From Legionella parisiensis (GTDB taxonomy: Bacteria; Pseudomonadota; Gammaproteobacteria; Legionellales; Legionellaceae), in the NCBI RefSeq assembly GCF_001467945.1, contig NZ_LNYQ01000013.1, positions 1,990,585 through 2,054,584 on the forward strand: a stretch of 64,000 nt of DNA, in the 5' to 3' direction. The notes beneath the pieces are model-generated. The model did not search any database, was not told where the DNA came from, and was given only the letters and a program-made list of their open reading frames with translations. The translations under genes and the position numbers were made by a program. Positions 36,386-46,621 of the stretch are shown one piece after another (the first letter of the stretch is position 1; every line of letters starts with the position of its first letter).

Positions 36386-37360
36386 TCAGCAATAACCTTT
36401 TAACTGTTGATGTAACCACAATGCGTCCCAAAATGCATCATCCAATACAGCGTCCACAGGTAAATAATGCATGGTATCCGAACTAAATGATCGGCACTTC
36501 ACTGCATCTTTTTCCGTCATAATAATAGGTGATTTGGAATAATTCAAATCATCAGGCTTAAATTGATAATGATCAGGATAAGAACAGCTATCGAATTCTA
36601 TCCCTAATTGCAACAAAGTGGAATAAAAACGTTGAGGATTACCAATTGCAGCAATTGCTTCCCATTTTCCACCTAATGTATGTGCATCAATCTCCTCATC
36701 CGTACTTAATTTTTTAACTTTTCCAGGTTTTAATTTCATGGGATATGCATTACTCCACTTGCCTTCATTGACCACAATAAAATCAACCTGTTCCAGGCGC
36801 ATAGCAGATTCCCTTAGTGGTCCTGCCGGTAAACAAAGACCGTTGCCTAAACCTCGGGTTCCATCAACAACAGCAATTTCAATAGCTCGTCCCATGCGGT
36901 AATGCTGTAATCCATCATCGCTAATAATTATTTGACTTTGATGCTTTTCTAAAAGATAGCGTACAGCTTGGGTTCGTTTGGGTGCAATCACTACGGGGCA
37001 TTGGGTTTTTTGTGCTAACAGCAAGGGTTCATCACCAACTTTTTGAGCAGAATCATTGGTTTGAACTTCATAGGGAAATTGCTTTATTGCTGCACCATAG
37101 CCACGACTCACGATGCCAACCCTTAACCCTTTTTGTTGTATTCTCTTGGCCAACTCAATAACCAAAGGGGTCTTACCTACTCCCCCAACAGTTATATTGC
37201 CAACAACAATGAGAGGAACTGGGCAACTTACTTGACTAAACCGCTGCAAAAAATAGCGTCTGACAGAAACAATCGTGGAATAAACCCAAGACAATGGACG
37301 CAATATCCATTGTAACGGGTGATGATGACCATACCATAGCTGCTCTAAGAAGGAAAACAT
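36386..37360 (-). CDS. lpxK: Tetraacyldisaccharide 4'-kinase LpxK
   Basis: Phosphorylates the 4' position of the tetraacyldisaccharide precursor of lipid A at the inner membrane. The protein has 324 residues, normal for LpxK. It shows the N-terminal membrane helix region, P-loop [13 protein letters not shown], the DDGLQH motif, and GPLRE. Its ATG overlaps the msbA stop by one base (TGATG), so the two are translated together. This msbA-lpxK order is common in gammaproteobacteria. Confidence 0.95.
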   Translation of the reverse strand: MFSFLEQLWYGHHHPLQWILRPLSWVYSTIVSVRRYFLQRFSQVSCPVPLIVVGNITVGGVGKTPLVIELAKRIQQKGLRVGIVSRGYGAAIKQFPYEVQTNDSAQKVGDEPLLLAQKTQCPVVIAPKRTQAVRYLLEKHQSQIIISDDGLQHYRMGRAIEIAVVDGTRGLGNGLCLPAGPLRESAMRLEQVDFIVVNEGKWSNAYPMKLKPGKVKKLSTDEEIDAHTLGGKWEAIAAIGNPQRFYSTLLQLGIEFDSCSYPDHYQFKPDDLNYSKSPIIMTEKDAVKCRSFSSDTMHYLPVDAVLDDAFWDALWLHQQLKGYC

Positions 37361-39126
37361 CAGGCTAGCGCATCCTCATGAATTATATCTGAATATTGCA
37401 TGCCCTGAAGCTGTGCGTAGTACCCTTGTAAGTCAAGTAATTCTTGGTGGGTACCTTGTTCGACAATAGATCCGTGTTGCATCACAATAATTTTATCTGC
37501 ATGTTTAATCGTCGATAAACGGTGCGCAATGACTATAGTTGTTCGATTTTTCATTACTTCTTCTAAAGCAATTTGTATGTATCGTTCTGACTCGCTATCC
37601 AACGCAGATGTTGCTTCATCAAGAATTAAAATGGGTGCATTCTTCAAAATGGCACGCGCAATCGCTATCCTTTGCCGCTGACCACCGGAAAGTAACACAC
37701 CATTTTCTCCAACACGCGTATCATAACCTTCGGGTAAACGACTAATGAATTCATCGGCAAAAGCCATTTTAGCGGCTTGAATAATTTGTTGTCGGCTTAT
37801 ATCTGAGCGGCCATACGCTATGTTATTGGCTAAAGTATCATTAAAAAGGGTCACATTTTGACTTACCAAAGCCATTTGCTCACGCAAACTGGCCAAACTT
37901 ATTTGGTTGATGGGGGTATTATCCAAGGTAATCGTACCTTGAGTTACTTCATAAAAACGAGGTAATAAACTGGCTATAGTCGTTTTCCCGCTTCCAGAAT
38001 GACCTACCAATGCAACTGTTTTACCCGATTCAATCGTGAAACTTACATCATGCAGTACTTTATCCCCTTGTCTATAAGCATAAGACACATGTTTAAACTC
38101 TATAGAGCCTTTTGATCTTTCCGATAGAACAATTCCTTGGTTTTTTTCTATAGGGAGATCCAACAGATGGAACACACTTTCTGCTCCAGCCAACCCTTTT
38201 TGAATTACCGCATTCAAAGTAGTGAGGGTTTTCATCGGTTTAATTAGCTGAATCATTGCCGCGATAATTGCTAAGAAAGACCCTGCGGAAATAATCACTA
38301 CCGTAGACAATTTAATGGCCGCCGCAATAATTGCTGCAATCCCTATACCAATAACAATTTGCACCCCAGAAACATTGAGTGCTTTGCTTGCTGCAACTTT
38401 CATGTCGTTCCGACGTGAATATTCTATAGCTTTAGTAAACTTGTCAGATTCATAAGCAGCGCCTCCAAAAATGCGAACTACCTTATAACTCTCAATTGCC
38501 TCACTCGCAATCTCAGTCACCTCGACCATTGTTTTTTGTACTTTATGACTGATGCGTCGCACACGTTTATTGGTGTAGTTTACAATAAGACCAACAAAGG
38601 GAATGGTTAACAGAAACATAAGGGATAATTGCCAGCAAATCACCATCATGACAGTGAGAAAGCCTATAATTAAACACGTATTTTGAACAATATCTGTCAA
38701 GGCCTCTGCACTAACCTGAGCTACTTGTTCTACATCATAAAGAATTTTAGAAAGCATTTGTCCTGAAGTTGCCTCATCATAAAAATCCGCAGGTAAGTGA
38801 AGAATATGATTAAAAACTTTTTCCCTTAATACTTTAACCACAGCGCGCGCAACCCAAGTCATACAATAACTACCCACAGAGCTGACAAGCCCCCTCAAAG
38901 TAATCCCTATTAGAATGATGTAAGGAATTTTTTTAATAAAATCCATGTCAACATTAATAAAGCTTTTATCAAAAAAAGGGCGCATCATGTAGGTAAAGCC
39001 TGCATCAATCAGTGAGTACAAAATATTTGCAAAAATGCCTAATGCCAGTATGGGCCAAAACGGCTTCACATAAGCTAACAAACGTTTGTATAAAATGCTG
39101 GTTTTAACAGAAAGTTTCTTTTTCAT
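37360..39126 (-). CDS. msbA: Lipid A export ATP-binding/permease protein MsbA
   Basis: A homodimeric half-transporter ABC protein that flips lipid A-core across the inner membrane. The protein has 588 residues. The N-terminal six-helix membrane domain (to about 330) is followed by the nucleotide-binding domain with Walker [10 protein letters not shown], the Q-loop [11 protein letters not shown], signature LSGGQ, Walker [13 protein letters not shown] and the H-loop IAHRLSTI. It is directly followed by lpxK. Other type IV half-transporters look similar, but the lpxK partner makes MsbA the best call. Confidence 0.94.
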   Translation of the reverse strand: MKKKLSVKTSILYKRLLAYVKPFWPILALGIFANILYSLIDAGFTYMMRPFFDKSFINVDMDFIKKIPYIILIGITLRGLVSSVGSYCMTWVARAVVKVLREKVFNHILHLPADFYDEATSGQMLSKILYDVEQVAQVSAEALTDIVQNTCLIIGFLTVMMVICWQLSLMFLLTIPFVGLIVNYTNKRVRRISHKVQKTMVEVTEIASEAIESYKVVRIFGGAAYESDKFTKAIEYSRRNDMKVAASKALNVSGVQIVIGIGIAAIIAAAIKLSTVVIISAGSFLAIIAAMIQLIKPMKTLTTLNAVIQKGLAGAESVFHLLDLPIEKNQGIVLSERSKGSIEFKHVSYAYRQGDKVLHDVSFTIESGKTVALVGHSGSGKTTIASLLPRFYEVTQGTITLDNTPINQISLASLREQMALVSQNVTLFNDTLANNIAYGRSDISRQQIIQAAKMAFADEFISRLPEGYDTRVGENGVLLSGGQRQRIAIARAILKNAPILILDEATSALDSESERYIQIALEEVMKNRTTIVIAHRLSTIKHADKIIVMQHGSIVEQGTHQELLDLQGYYAQLQGMQYSDIIHEDALA

Positions 39127-39206
39127 GACTCAGTAGTTCAATCGAAACATGGGTTATTGTAACTGTTATTACATGGAAGTGCTAATATTCCTTAAAAGAA
39201 TAGACC

Positions 39207-39989
39207 TCATTCCAAGGTCATTTTGATTCGTGTATAAGCGCAATGAAATCCTACTTTTTGCACATTACAATCGGAAACGCTCCCGGGTTCTGTTGTAACC
39301 GTTGCCCAAGACACACCTTGCTGTTTTGCTGTATTCAATCGGGCCATTAGTAATTTTTTTTGTAACCCTTTCCCTCGATAAGCAGGTAGAGTACTCGTAA
39401 CCCCTAAATCACAAAAATCGCCATGCATGGCTAGTGTTGCCCCAGCCACAATGACATCTTTATCATAAACAGCATAGGCGCTGACCCCGTAGGATTGGGC
39501 ATAACGAAAAAATTGATCCTCGGCTTCAACAGCATCAAAGCCGAGAGCTACCTTTTTGGCCCACTCTCTTGTTTCGCTCGACTTTATTTCTCTAATCGTT
39601 AAAGTATCTACCACGCAATCAATCACCTGATATGCTTTTAAATCCAAAATTGAGACATTATTTAACTCACTGATACAATAACCACGCTGACTTAAAAATG
39701 CAGAGAGTTCATTTCCTACAAAAGGACATAATTCAATATCTATTCGTTTATGATTTAATGTCCTATAAAAGTGTTCTATGCATTCAATTTCAGACTGAAA
39801 ATGCTTCAATTTTGTATTAAATCCCCACCCTACAACCTGTGACAAGTAAGAATCAAATCCTGAAAAACAGGCAGCACCCCCATTAATTTCCAATATCTTT
39901 CCTTCCGGATACTGCTGAGTTACTTCTATATGAGTTTGCTTGATGCAAGACTCCATTTCAGTTGCCAGAGCTTTAGTAATACATTTCAT
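39207..39989 (-). CDS. GNAT-family N-acetyltransferase
   Basis: A 260-residue protein whose last about 125 residues form a GNAT fold: DVIVAGATLAMHGDFCDLGVTSTLPAYRGKGLQKKLL holds the acetyl-CoA pyrophosphate loop RGKGLQKKL, and the following helix and strand end in CNVQKVGF. The first half is a less conserved GNAT-like domain, as in two-domain GNATs. Substrate unknown. It lies 80 bases upstream of msbA in transcription order, and 46 bases from the end of pyrD. Confidence 0.85.
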   Translation of the reverse strand: MKCITKALATEMESCIKQTHIEVTQQYPEGKILEINGGAACFSGFDSYLSQVVGWGFNTKLKHFQSEIECIEHFYRTLNHKRIDIELCPFVGNELSAFLSQRGYCISELNNVSILDLKAYQVIDCVVDTLTIREIKSSETREWAKKVALGFDAVEAEDQFFRYAQSYGVSAYAVYDKDVIVAGATLAMHGDFCDLGVTSTLPAYRGKGLQKKLLMARLNTAKQQGVSWATVTTEPGSVSDCNVQKVGFHCAYTRIKMTLE

Positions 39990-40035
39990 CTTAAATAGTT
40001 CCCATTGAATCCCCTGCGCCCATTTCCCTACGGTT

Positions 40036-41031
40036 TTATTTTAATCCTTTTGCCAACTCATATACCAACCTTGGTCCCTGGTAAATCAAACCTGTATACA
40101 CTTGGATTAATGAAGCACCTGCATCTAACTTTGCCTGCGCACTACTGCAATTATCGATGCCTCCGACTCCGATTAAAGTGACATCGTTACCTACGTGTTG
40201 TTTTAGCAAGCGCAAACATTGGGTAGATAATTCCCATAAAGGTTTTCCGCTTAGCCCTCCAGTTTCCTCGGCATAGGGTAATTGGGTCACTCCGATTCGG
40301 GAACAAGTCGTATTTGTCGCAATAATTCCTTCAATGCCATAAGTCAAAATCACTTCGGTCATTTGTTTTAATGTTTCTGGATCCTCATCTGGTGATACTT
40401 TAACCACCAAGGGAACGTGGCGCTGAAATTTATCGGATAAATTAATTTGCTCCGCCTGAATTCGCGATAATAAATTGGCAAAATACTCTTTCTGCTGTAA
40501 TTGACGTAGATCGGGTGTATTCGGTGAAGAAATATTGATGGTTACATAAGAAGCATATTCATATACTTTTCTCAAACAATGAATGTAATCATCCGCGGCA
40601 TGCTCTAACGAAGTATCTTTATTTTTACCAATATTAATGCCCAATATTCCTTTATAACGTGCTTTTTTTACATGGAGCACCAAAGCATCTACACCCTGGT
40701 TATTAAACCCCATACGATTAATAATCGCATCAGCTCGCGGTAACCGAAATAATCGTGGTTTAGGGTTACCTATTTGTGGTTTTGGTGTGACTGTTCCTAA
40801 TTCGATAAAGGAAAAACCTAATTTAGCCAATGCATCCAAATGCTCTCCGTTTTTATCCAAACCTGCTGCCAAACCAACAACATGAGGAAATTGTAATCCT
40901 AAGGCTTCAGTAGGTTTAGGCTTCGCCTGTTTAAAACAAAACTTAGGGGCATAATGTAAAGCAGATAAACTAAAAATATGTGCCCGTTCAGGCTCCATAC
41001 CAAAAAGTAAAGGACGTAACATTGAATACAT
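40036..41031 (-). CDS. pyrD: Dihydroorotate dehydrogenase (quinone), class 2
   Basis: Membrane-associated FMN enzyme that oxidises dihydroorotate to orotate in pyrimidine synthesis and passes electrons to quinone. The protein has 331 residues. It shows the N-terminal quinone-tunnel helices ([14 protein letters not shown]), [19 protein letters not shown], the catalytic serine in [20 protein letters not shown], and IGVGGI. The class 2 extension and serine base set it apart from the soluble class 1 enzymes. No linked pyrimidine gene is seen. Confidence 0.96.
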   Translation of the reverse strand: MYSMLRPLLFGMEPERAHIFSLSALHYAPKFCFKQAKPKPTEALGLQFPHVVGLAAGLDKNGEHLDALAKLGFSFIELGTVTPKPQIGNPKPRLFRLPRADAIINRMGFNNQGVDALVLHVKKARYKGILGINIGKNKDTSLEHAADDYIHCLRKVYEYASYVTINISSPNTPDLRQLQQKEYFANLLSRIQAEQINLSDKFQRHVPLVVKVSPDEDPETLKQMTEVILTYGIEGIIATNTTCSRIGVTQLPYAEETGGLSGKPLWELSTQCLRLLKQHVGNDVTLIGVGGIDNCSSAQAKLDAGASLIQVYTGLIYQGPRLVYELAKGLK

Positions 41032-41090
41032 ACAAAAAAACCTTTTAACCTTGATGAAGCAAAATATTAGCCTGTGCTTACTAAAAAATT

Positions 41091-41116
41091 CCTGGGTTAC
41101 GCTTTCTTCACCCAGG
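41091..41116. repeat. Imperfect hairpin repeat (CCTGGGT type)
   Basis: CCTGGGT (41091-41097) pairs with ACCCAGG (41110-41116) around a 12-base loop. It is related in sequence to the perfect hairpin at 23808-23834 (shared CCTGGG and TTCACCCAGG), so it is probably another copy of the same element, and lies just after the methyltransferase gene. Confidence 0.6.
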
Positions 41117-41124
41117 TTATAATT

Positions 41125-41808
41125 TTAAAGATCACATTTTTGCGCCCAAACACGCAGCATTGCGTTCTCAGACTGATGCAAATGATAATCTACTTCTCTA
41201 ATTTCTACACCATATCCTTCTTTTTGTAATTCCAGCAAAACTGGACCTAAAAACTCAGAGGTCTTACCTTCCATGTCATTTAAGGGAAAAATTCTTACTT
41301 CTTTAGCCACTCGTGCTAACTCACGAATTACATTTACATGAAACTTGACCGTTTGATCCTCCAAATCGGCAAACAGATAATTCGCACTTAATGCAAAATC
41401 AAAAGAAAAATCAGAATAAGGTAAATGGTAATCTGCTGCACCATAATATCGACCCTCGGCCTTACCCTGTTCATAATCAGCAAAGAATTTTTTCATGCCA
41501 TTGCGACGGTTTTCCAGTAATTGCTCTAAACCTCCAGTACGACTGAAATCAAATTGATCTTGTTCTCTGCGCACTTCATCTGCCATTTGTGCAAAAATCA
41601 TAATCGCCTTAGACGATAATGTATCTTTGTCCAAAACGAACAAAGGATCACAACTTACGGCTTGATGCGCTTCCTGAAACTGTTGGGCGTTTACTGCACT
41701 GGGACCACATCCATATTCTAAAATCTTCGAATTCATATCCTCTTGAGACAGATCAAACATCTCACGATACTCATCAACACTATGTCCCCAGAGTACTAAT
41801 TTACGCAT
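41125..41808 (-). CDS. SAM-dependent methyltransferase
   Basis: A 227-residue cytosolic protein with a class I Rossmann methyltransferase fold: the SAM-binding motif ILEYGCGPSAVN comes at about residue 29, an acidic end of strand 2 (SCDPLF), and LPYSDFSFDFALSANYLF in the usual place of the fourth strand. The charged middle (about residues 75-110) is unusual but the family is variable. Substrate unknown. A perfect seven-base-pair inverted repeat lies 49-66 bases upstream (41857-41874), in what would be its leader. Confidence 0.8.
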   Translation of the reverse strand: MRKLVLWGHSVDEYREMFDLSQEDMNSKILEYGCGPSAVNAQQFQEAHQAVSCDPLFVLDKDTLSSKAIMIFAQMADEVRREQDQFDFSRTGGLEQLLENRRNGMKKFFADYEQGKAEGRYYGAADYHLPYSDFSFDFALSANYLFADLEDQTVKFHVNVIRELARVAKEVRIFPLNDMEGKTSEFLGPVLLELQKEGYGVEIREVDYHLHQSENAMLRVWAQKCDL

Positions 41809-42186
41809 GAATGACTCTCCTAAATAGATAACCTGAAACGCTGAAATTTTGACTCTAACTACCCGTCGGTAGTTTTCCTTGGCTTAAGATTAGGCGATTT
41901 TTTAAATCAGGTAAAGGAGCATTAAAAACATTCACCCGGAAAAGTATGAACATCAGGGGCAGAAAGTAACGAGCAACTGCAGTATTTTGAACAAAATTAT
42001 CACATTAGGAAATGCTGTATAGATAGATCTATAGATAAGTCCTCTCTTAATTTGATAACACATCCGCGTAGAATGAAGGAATCAAGCAATAAATTATATT
42101 ATTCTTGACAGTTTCCTCTTGCATTAGAATAATGGCAATAATCAATAAGATAAATCTCTTTGAGGAACGTTTTACAAGGTAGTAAA
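41809..42186. other. Divergent intergenic region with two inverted repeats
   Basis: These 378 bases lie between the methyltransferase (minus) and the O-antigen gene rmlB (plus). AACTACC (41857-41863) and GGTAGTT (41868-41874) form a hairpin with loop CGTC. TATAGAT-AG-ATCTATA (42018-42033) is a 16-base perfect palindrome that could be an operator. A strong promoter-like sequence lies at 42105-42133. I see no ORF with coding character. Confidence 0.5.
42105..42133 (+). promoter_or_regulatory. Sigma-70 promoter of rmlBA
   Basis: A perfect -35 TTGACA (42105-42110), a 17-base spacer and -10 AATAAT (42128-42133), placed 53 bases before the rmlB start. This is the best promoter match I noticed in the window. 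Confidence 0.7.
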
Positions 42187-43266
42187 ATGAAAATTCTAGT
42201 TACAGGTGGCGCGGGCTTTATTGGTTCTGCAGTGGTTCGATATCTTATTGAGAACACTAGGGATACCGTGATCAACGTTGATAAACTGACTTATGCTGGA
42301 AGTTTAGATTCGCTTAATCCCCTTATCAACAATCCACGCCATATTTTTCAACAAGTGGATATTTGTTCCCACGATCAAATAAATTATATATTTGCTACCT
42401 TTCAGCCAGATGCAGTCATGCATTTAGCGGCAGAAAGCCATGTCGATCGCTCTATTGATGGTCCGGCTGAGTTTATACAAACCAATATTATTGGTACTTA
42501 TAACTTACTTGAAGCCGCACGCGTTTATTGGCAATCATTGCCAACAATACAACGCCAATCATTTCGTTTTCATCATATCTCTACTGATGAAATTTTTGGA
42601 GATCTTGAAAATAAAAACGAATTTTTTACTGAGACCACTCCCTATGCACCAAGCTCTCCATATTCAGCAAGTAAGGCAAGTTCCAATCATTTAGTCAGGG
42701 CATGGCATCGGACTTATGGGTTACCAACAATAATAACGAATTGCTCTAATAATTATGGCCCTTATCAATATCCTGAAAAATTGATTCCCGTTATAATTCT
42801 CAATGCCCTTGCTGGAAAAAATTTACCTATATATGGCAATGGAGCCCAAATTCGAGATTGGTTGTATGTCAATGATCACGTTAATGCTCTTTATATGGTT
42901 TTAAAAAAAGGGATAATAGGTTCTACCTATAATATTGGCGGGCATAATGAGAAACAAAATATTGAAGTAGTTCATACAGTATGTGATCTACTAGAAGAGT
43001 TAGTTCCGCAAAAACCACCTCATATTTCATTTTACAAAGAATTAATTACGTATGTTAAAGACCGCTCAGGTCATGATCTGCGCTATGCCATTGATACAAC
43101 AAAAATTCAACGGGAATTAGGATGGAAACCCCTGGAAACTTTTGAAACAGGAATACGGAAGACAGTGGAGTGGTATTTAAATCATCAAAATTGGTGCCAA
43201 AGTGTCCTAAACAAAGTGCCACAATATAAACAATTAAGGGTTACTAAAAAGGAATTTGCAATATGA
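42187..43266 (+). CDS. rmlB: dTDP-glucose 4,6-dehydratase
   Basis: Second step of dTDP-L-rhamnose synthesis, an extended SDR enzyme of 359 residues. The NAD-binding GGAGFIGS, the catalytic triad region STDEIFG (Thr-Asp-Glu) and YSASK are all visible, as is [11 protein letters not shown]. The frame is open nine codons upstream; the ATG at 42187 gives the normal N terminus [13 protein letters not shown]. It overlaps rmlA by four bases (ATGA). A strong promoter lies just upstream. It opens the O-antigen locus. Confidence 0.96.
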   Translation: MKILVTGGAGFIGSAVVRYLIENTRDTVINVDKLTYAGSLDSLNPLINNPRHIFQQVDICSHDQINYIFATFQPDAVMHLAAESHVDRSIDGPAEFIQTNIIGTYNLLEAARVYWQSLPTIQRQSFRFHHISTDEIFGDLENKNEFFTETTPYAPSSPYSASKASSNHLVRAWHRTYGLPTIITNCSNNYGPYQYPEKLIPVIILNALAGKNLPIYGNGAQIRDWLYVNDHVNALYMVLKKGIIGSTYNIGGHNEKQNIEVVHTVCDLLEELVPQKPPHISFYKELITYVKDRSGHDLRYAIDTTKIQRELGWKPLETFETGIRKTVEWYLNHQNWCQSVLNKVPQYKQLRVTKKEFAI

Positions 43267-44132
43267 AAGGAATTGTGCTGGCTGGAGGTTCTGGTACTCG
43301 TCTTTACCCTATAACCCAAGGCATCTCAAAACAATTACTTCCTATTTATGATAAGCCCATGATTTATTATCCTTTATCAGTTCTGATGTTGGCGGGTATT
43401 CGTGAAGTTCTTGTAATAACTACTCCAGAAGATTGCCCGGCATATCAACGCATATTAGGAAATGGGGAACAATTTGGCATAAAATTACACTATGCGGTAC
43501 AACCAAGTCCAGATGGCTTAGTCCAGGCCTTTATTATTGGTGAAGAGTTTATAGGGGAAGATAATGTGTGTTTGGTATTAGGTGACAATATATTTTATGG
43601 CCTTGGCTTTACAAAAAAATTACAAGAAATTGCTGCACGTCAGACAGGAGCTACTATTTTTGCTTATCCAGTAAAAGACCCTGAGCACTTTGGCGTTGTC
43701 TCTTTTGACGAGGAAATGAAAGCAATATCAATCGAAGAAAAGCCAACAAATCCTAAATCAAATTATGCTATAACTGGACTTTACTTTTATGATAATCAAG
43801 TGATAAACATTGCTAAACAAGTACGCCCATCTTATCGAGGTGAATTGGAAATATCTTGTATTAATCAGTTCTATCTTGAATGCGGGGATCTCCAAGTAGA
43901 ACTACTTGGACGTGGATTTGCCTGGCTAGATACTGGCACCCCTGAAAGTCTTTTAGCTGCAAGTTCTTTTGTACAAACCATTGAACACCGTCAAGGATTG
44001 AAAATCGCTTGTTTAGAAGAAATTGCATATAAAAACAATTGGATAAGTGCAGAAATGCTTAAAGAAATTGGTCTTAAACTAAGTAAAAATAGTTATGGGA
44101 ATTATTTACTTCAGCTAATGGAGCAAAAATAA
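43263..44132 (+). CDS. rmlA: Glucose-1-phosphate thymidylyltransferase
   Basis: First step of dTDP-L-rhamnose synthesis: joins glucose-1-phosphate to dTTP. The protein has 289 residues, the short tetrameric form. The nucleotide-binding signature [11 protein letters not shown] is at the start, followed by [25 protein letters not shown] and EEKP. It is translationally coupled to rmlB and convergent with rmlD, from which it is separated by 90 bases with no clear terminator. Confidence 0.96.
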   Translation: MKGIVLAGGSGTRLYPITQGISKQLLPIYDKPMIYYPLSVLMLAGIREVLVITTPEDCPAYQRILGNGEQFGIKLHYAVQPSPDGLVQAFIIGEEFIGEDNVCLVLGDNIFYGLGFTKKLQEIAARQTGATIFAYPVKDPEHFGVVSFDEEMKAISIEEKPTNPKSNYAITGLYFYDNQVINIAKQVRPSYRGELEISCINQFYLECGDLQVELLGRGFAWLDTGTPESLLAASSFVQTIEHRQGLKIACLEEIAYKNNWISAEMLKEIGLKLSKNSYGNYLLQLMEQK

Positions 44133-44222
44133 TAAAAGACAAATTTGGTGTGGGTAGTTAGGAGTACGTCTAAGTCATCTGCTTGCAGTAAAAATCTAAA
44201 TAGGCTGCTGGCAAGTGATTCT

Positions 44223-45116
44223 TTATGAGATGTTATGTTCTATGAAATGCTCCACTACTTCCGGCAAATAATCCTTCCAACTCTGACATTGAATACTTAA
44301 TATTTGTTCGATTTTTGTTGTATCTAAAACTGAATTTTTTGGCCTTACTGCTTTAGTTACATACTCTTCCGATTTTATGGGCTTTAAATGGACAAGCGCC
44401 AAGCTCATTCCCTTCTTCTTGGCAAGATCAATAAAAAAACGTGAAAATTCATACCAGTTAGTTACACCCGTTCCAGCATAATGGTAAACTCCCCACTCAT
44501 TGAAAGTCGGCGTACTTATTTTCGCTACAATTGCTTGTAGTACTCTGGCGATATCTTGCGCTGCAGTTGGCCTACCCCATTGATCAGAAACAACGCTCAG
44601 CTCCTCTGTAGATGAGGCCAATTTTAAAATTGTTTTTACAAAATTAGCCCCATAAATCCCGAACACCCAACTTACTCGTAAAATAATATGCTCTTTGAGT
44701 AGTGATATAATGGCTTGCTCACCTGCTAACTTGGATTGAGCGTAAGCGCCTTGGGGACCGGTGCTATCTGTTTCGCAATAAGCACTTTTTTTAGTACCAT
44801 CAAAAACATAATCCGTGGACAAATGAATTAAAGCTATTTTCTTTTGTGCACAATACAAGGCTAACTGCTGTACAAACTCTGCGTTAATCACATGAGCCAA
44901 TATCACTTCATCTTCAGCTTTATCTACAGCCGTATATGCAGATGCATTAATAATCAGTTCAGGTTGAAGCGAAGAAAGAGTTGCGTTCACTTCACTGACA
45001 TGAACGCAATCAAATTCACTTCTAGTCAATGTAAGTATTTGATGTTCTGTTGACATAAACAGACGAATAATTTCTGAACCAACTTGACCATTAGCCCCTA
45101 TAACTAATATTCTCAT
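44223..45116 (-). CDS. rmlD: dTDP-4-dehydrorhamnose reductase
   Basis: Last step of dTDP-L-rhamnose synthesis, NAD(P)H-dependent, 297 residues. Visible are GANGQVGSE, ASAYTAVDKAED, STDYVFDG, YAQSK and SWVFG. The upstream rmlC overlaps by four bases. The pair is on the opposite strand from rmlBA, so the rhamnose genes are split into two convergent couples that meet at 44132-44223. Confidence 0.95.
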   Translation of the reverse strand: MRILVIGANGQVGSEIIRLFMSTEHQILTLTRSEFDCVHVSEVNATLSSLQPELIINASAYTAVDKAEDEVILAHVINAEFVQQLALYCAQKKIALIHLSTDYVFDGTKKSAYCETDSTGPQGAYAQSKLAGEQAIISLLKEHIILRVSWVFGIYGANFVKTILKLASSTEELSVVSDQWGRPTAAQDIARVLQAIVAKISTPTFNEWGVYHYAGTGVTNWYEFSRFFIDLAKKKGMSLALVHLKPIKSEEYVTKAVRPKNSVLDTTKIEQILSIQCQSWKDYLPEVVEHFIEHNIS

Positions 45117-45673
45117 TGAAATCTCGGCAAAAATTGGTGATCAACAGACTCTAAAAAACTTGCTTGGACATCTTTTGCAGAGAGCTGCACATCATCAGTC
45201 AGAGGCCAATCGATAGCTAATTTAGGATCTCGATAATTAATCGACAACTCACTTTCGGGATGATAAAAGTCCGTACATTTATAAAAAAAATCAGCTGTAG
45301 GGCTTAATACATAAAAGCCATGGGCAAAACCTTTGGGAATCCAAAGCTGGCGCTTATTTTGTCCAGAAAGAATTACCCCCACCCACAATCCAAAAGTAGG
45401 TGAGCCTAACCTGATATCAACAGCCACATCAAAGACTTCTCCAGCCAAAACAGAAACCAATTTTCCCTGTGTATGCTGATATTGGTAATGTAATCCTCGC
45501 AAAACCCCTTTACACGACCTCGATAAGTTATCCTGAACAAAAGTATCTCGTATGCCAAGTAATGCTGTATATCGTGCAGCTTGAAATGATTCATAAAAAA
45601 AACCACGCTCATCTCCATAAACACGAGGTTCAATAATTTTCACTTCAGATATTTTTGTATCTAATATATTCAT
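45113..45673 (-). CDS. rmlC: dTDP-4-dehydrorhamnose 3,5-epimerase
   Basis: Third step of dTDP-L-rhamnose synthesis, a cupin-fold epimerase of 186 residues. GDERGFFYESF, then DNLSRSCKGVLRGLHYQ (catalytic histidine) and GFAHGFYVLS are typical; the tyrosine of DFFYKCTDFYHPESE is in place. It is coupled to rmlD by overlap. The ATG follows a short 63-base gap to the glycosyltransferase gene. Confidence 0.95.
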   Translation of the reverse strand: MNILDTKISEVKIIEPRVYGDERGFFYESFQAARYTALLGIRDTFVQDNLSRSCKGVLRGLHYQYQHTQGKLVSVLAGEVFDVAVDIRLGSPTFGLWVGVILSGQNKRQLWIPKGFAHGFYVLSPTADFFYKCTDFYHPESELSINYRDPKLAIDWPLTDDVQLSAKDVQASFLESVDHQFLPRFQ

Positions 45674-45736
45674 TAATTATCGCTATGTTGCTGTATCGAA
45701 AAATTTACGTCTATTGATTTACTTTGTATTGGAGGC

Positions 45737-46621
45737 TTATGGCGATCTTTGTGGGAAACCATCACTTCTTACATTAAATTGAGCCATCAATTGCCCTGTT
45801 TTTTCCCAAAGCTTCATGATGTCTTGTTGATACCATCCAGGAAATATATTTTCGTTATTTTTTGCAAATTTATACAAGGTATCAAACATATAGCACAGCA
45901 CACCGGGGGTCATCTCTAATCCCGAATGCTGCATTGAGATTCGTCGAAGTTCTTCTATGCGTTTAAACGACCCCAGAGAAGTTTTAGTCGCAGCATATTC
46001 TCGGCTTGCAGACAAAACAGCATCAACAGCTTGAGGCTCACCCAATGCTGAAAGCCGCATCCACAAATCAGAATCCATTCCATACTCTAATTCTGTATTA
46101 AGATAACCTATTTGTTCTAAACAATGACGGTTCATGAACGTTGAAGGCTGTAAAATATAGTTCAAACCCATAACTAATGCCTGACGGTCGAAAGTCAAAC
46201 TATTTTTGGGAAAAAAATGAGCCAATACTTCCCCCGCTTCCGAAACTCGAAATCCATCCCCGAAAAAAAATGGAGCGTGTGGATTTATTTGATAAGCATT
46301 GATTACTTTTAAAAATGCGCCTGGAAAATAGTAATCATCGGAATTGATCCAGGCAACCAACTCTCCCGATGCTTTCATGAATCCTTTATTTATTGCATCG
46401 CTTTGCCCTTTATCTGGCTCACTTACCCAATAAGCAAAATGGGGCTCAAATTCATGAATAATTGATAGTGAATCATCATGGGATCCACCATCAATAACAA
46501 TATATTCTAAGTTCGGATAATTTTGCGAGAGTACAGACTCGATACATTGCCGAAGAAAAGGGCCTTGGTTAAATGAGGGCGTCACAATAGAAATTTTTGG
46601 CAGATTATTCTCCTGCTTCAT
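45737..46621 (-). CDS. Family 2 glycosyltransferase
   Basis: A 294-residue GT-A fold enzyme for sugar transfer during O-antigen assembly. SIVTPSFNQGPFLRQCIESVL and VIDGGSHDDS are the donor-binding motifs, and AWINSDDYYFPGA holds the metal-binding acidic pair. The C-terminal part is helical. The frame is open 23 codons upstream, but AAGGGA precedes the ATG at 46621, so I use that. It overlaps the end of the coiled-coil methyltransferase gene by 17 bases, so the two are likely co-translated. Donor and acceptor are unknown. Confidence 0.9.
   Translation of the reverse strand: MKQENNLPKISIVTPSFNQGPFLRQCIESVLSQNYPNLEYIVIDGGSHDDSLSIIHEFEPHFAYWVSEPDKGQSDAINKGFMKASGELVAWINSDDYYFPGAFLKVINAYQINPHAPFFFGDGFRVSEAGEVLAHFFPKNSLTFDRQALVMGLNYILQPSTFMNRHCLEQIGYLNTELEYGMDSDLWMRLSALGEPQAVDAVLSASREYAATKTSLGSFKRIEELRRISMQHSGLEMTPGVLCYMFDTLYKFAKNNENIFPGWYQQDIMKLWEKTGQLMAQFNVRSDGFPQRSP

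Noticed and set aside
41857-41874. Seven-base-pair hairpin read as a terminator
   Set aside because: There is no plus-strand gene upstream of it, and on the minus strand it lies in the leader of the methyltransferase; I list it only as an inverted repeat.
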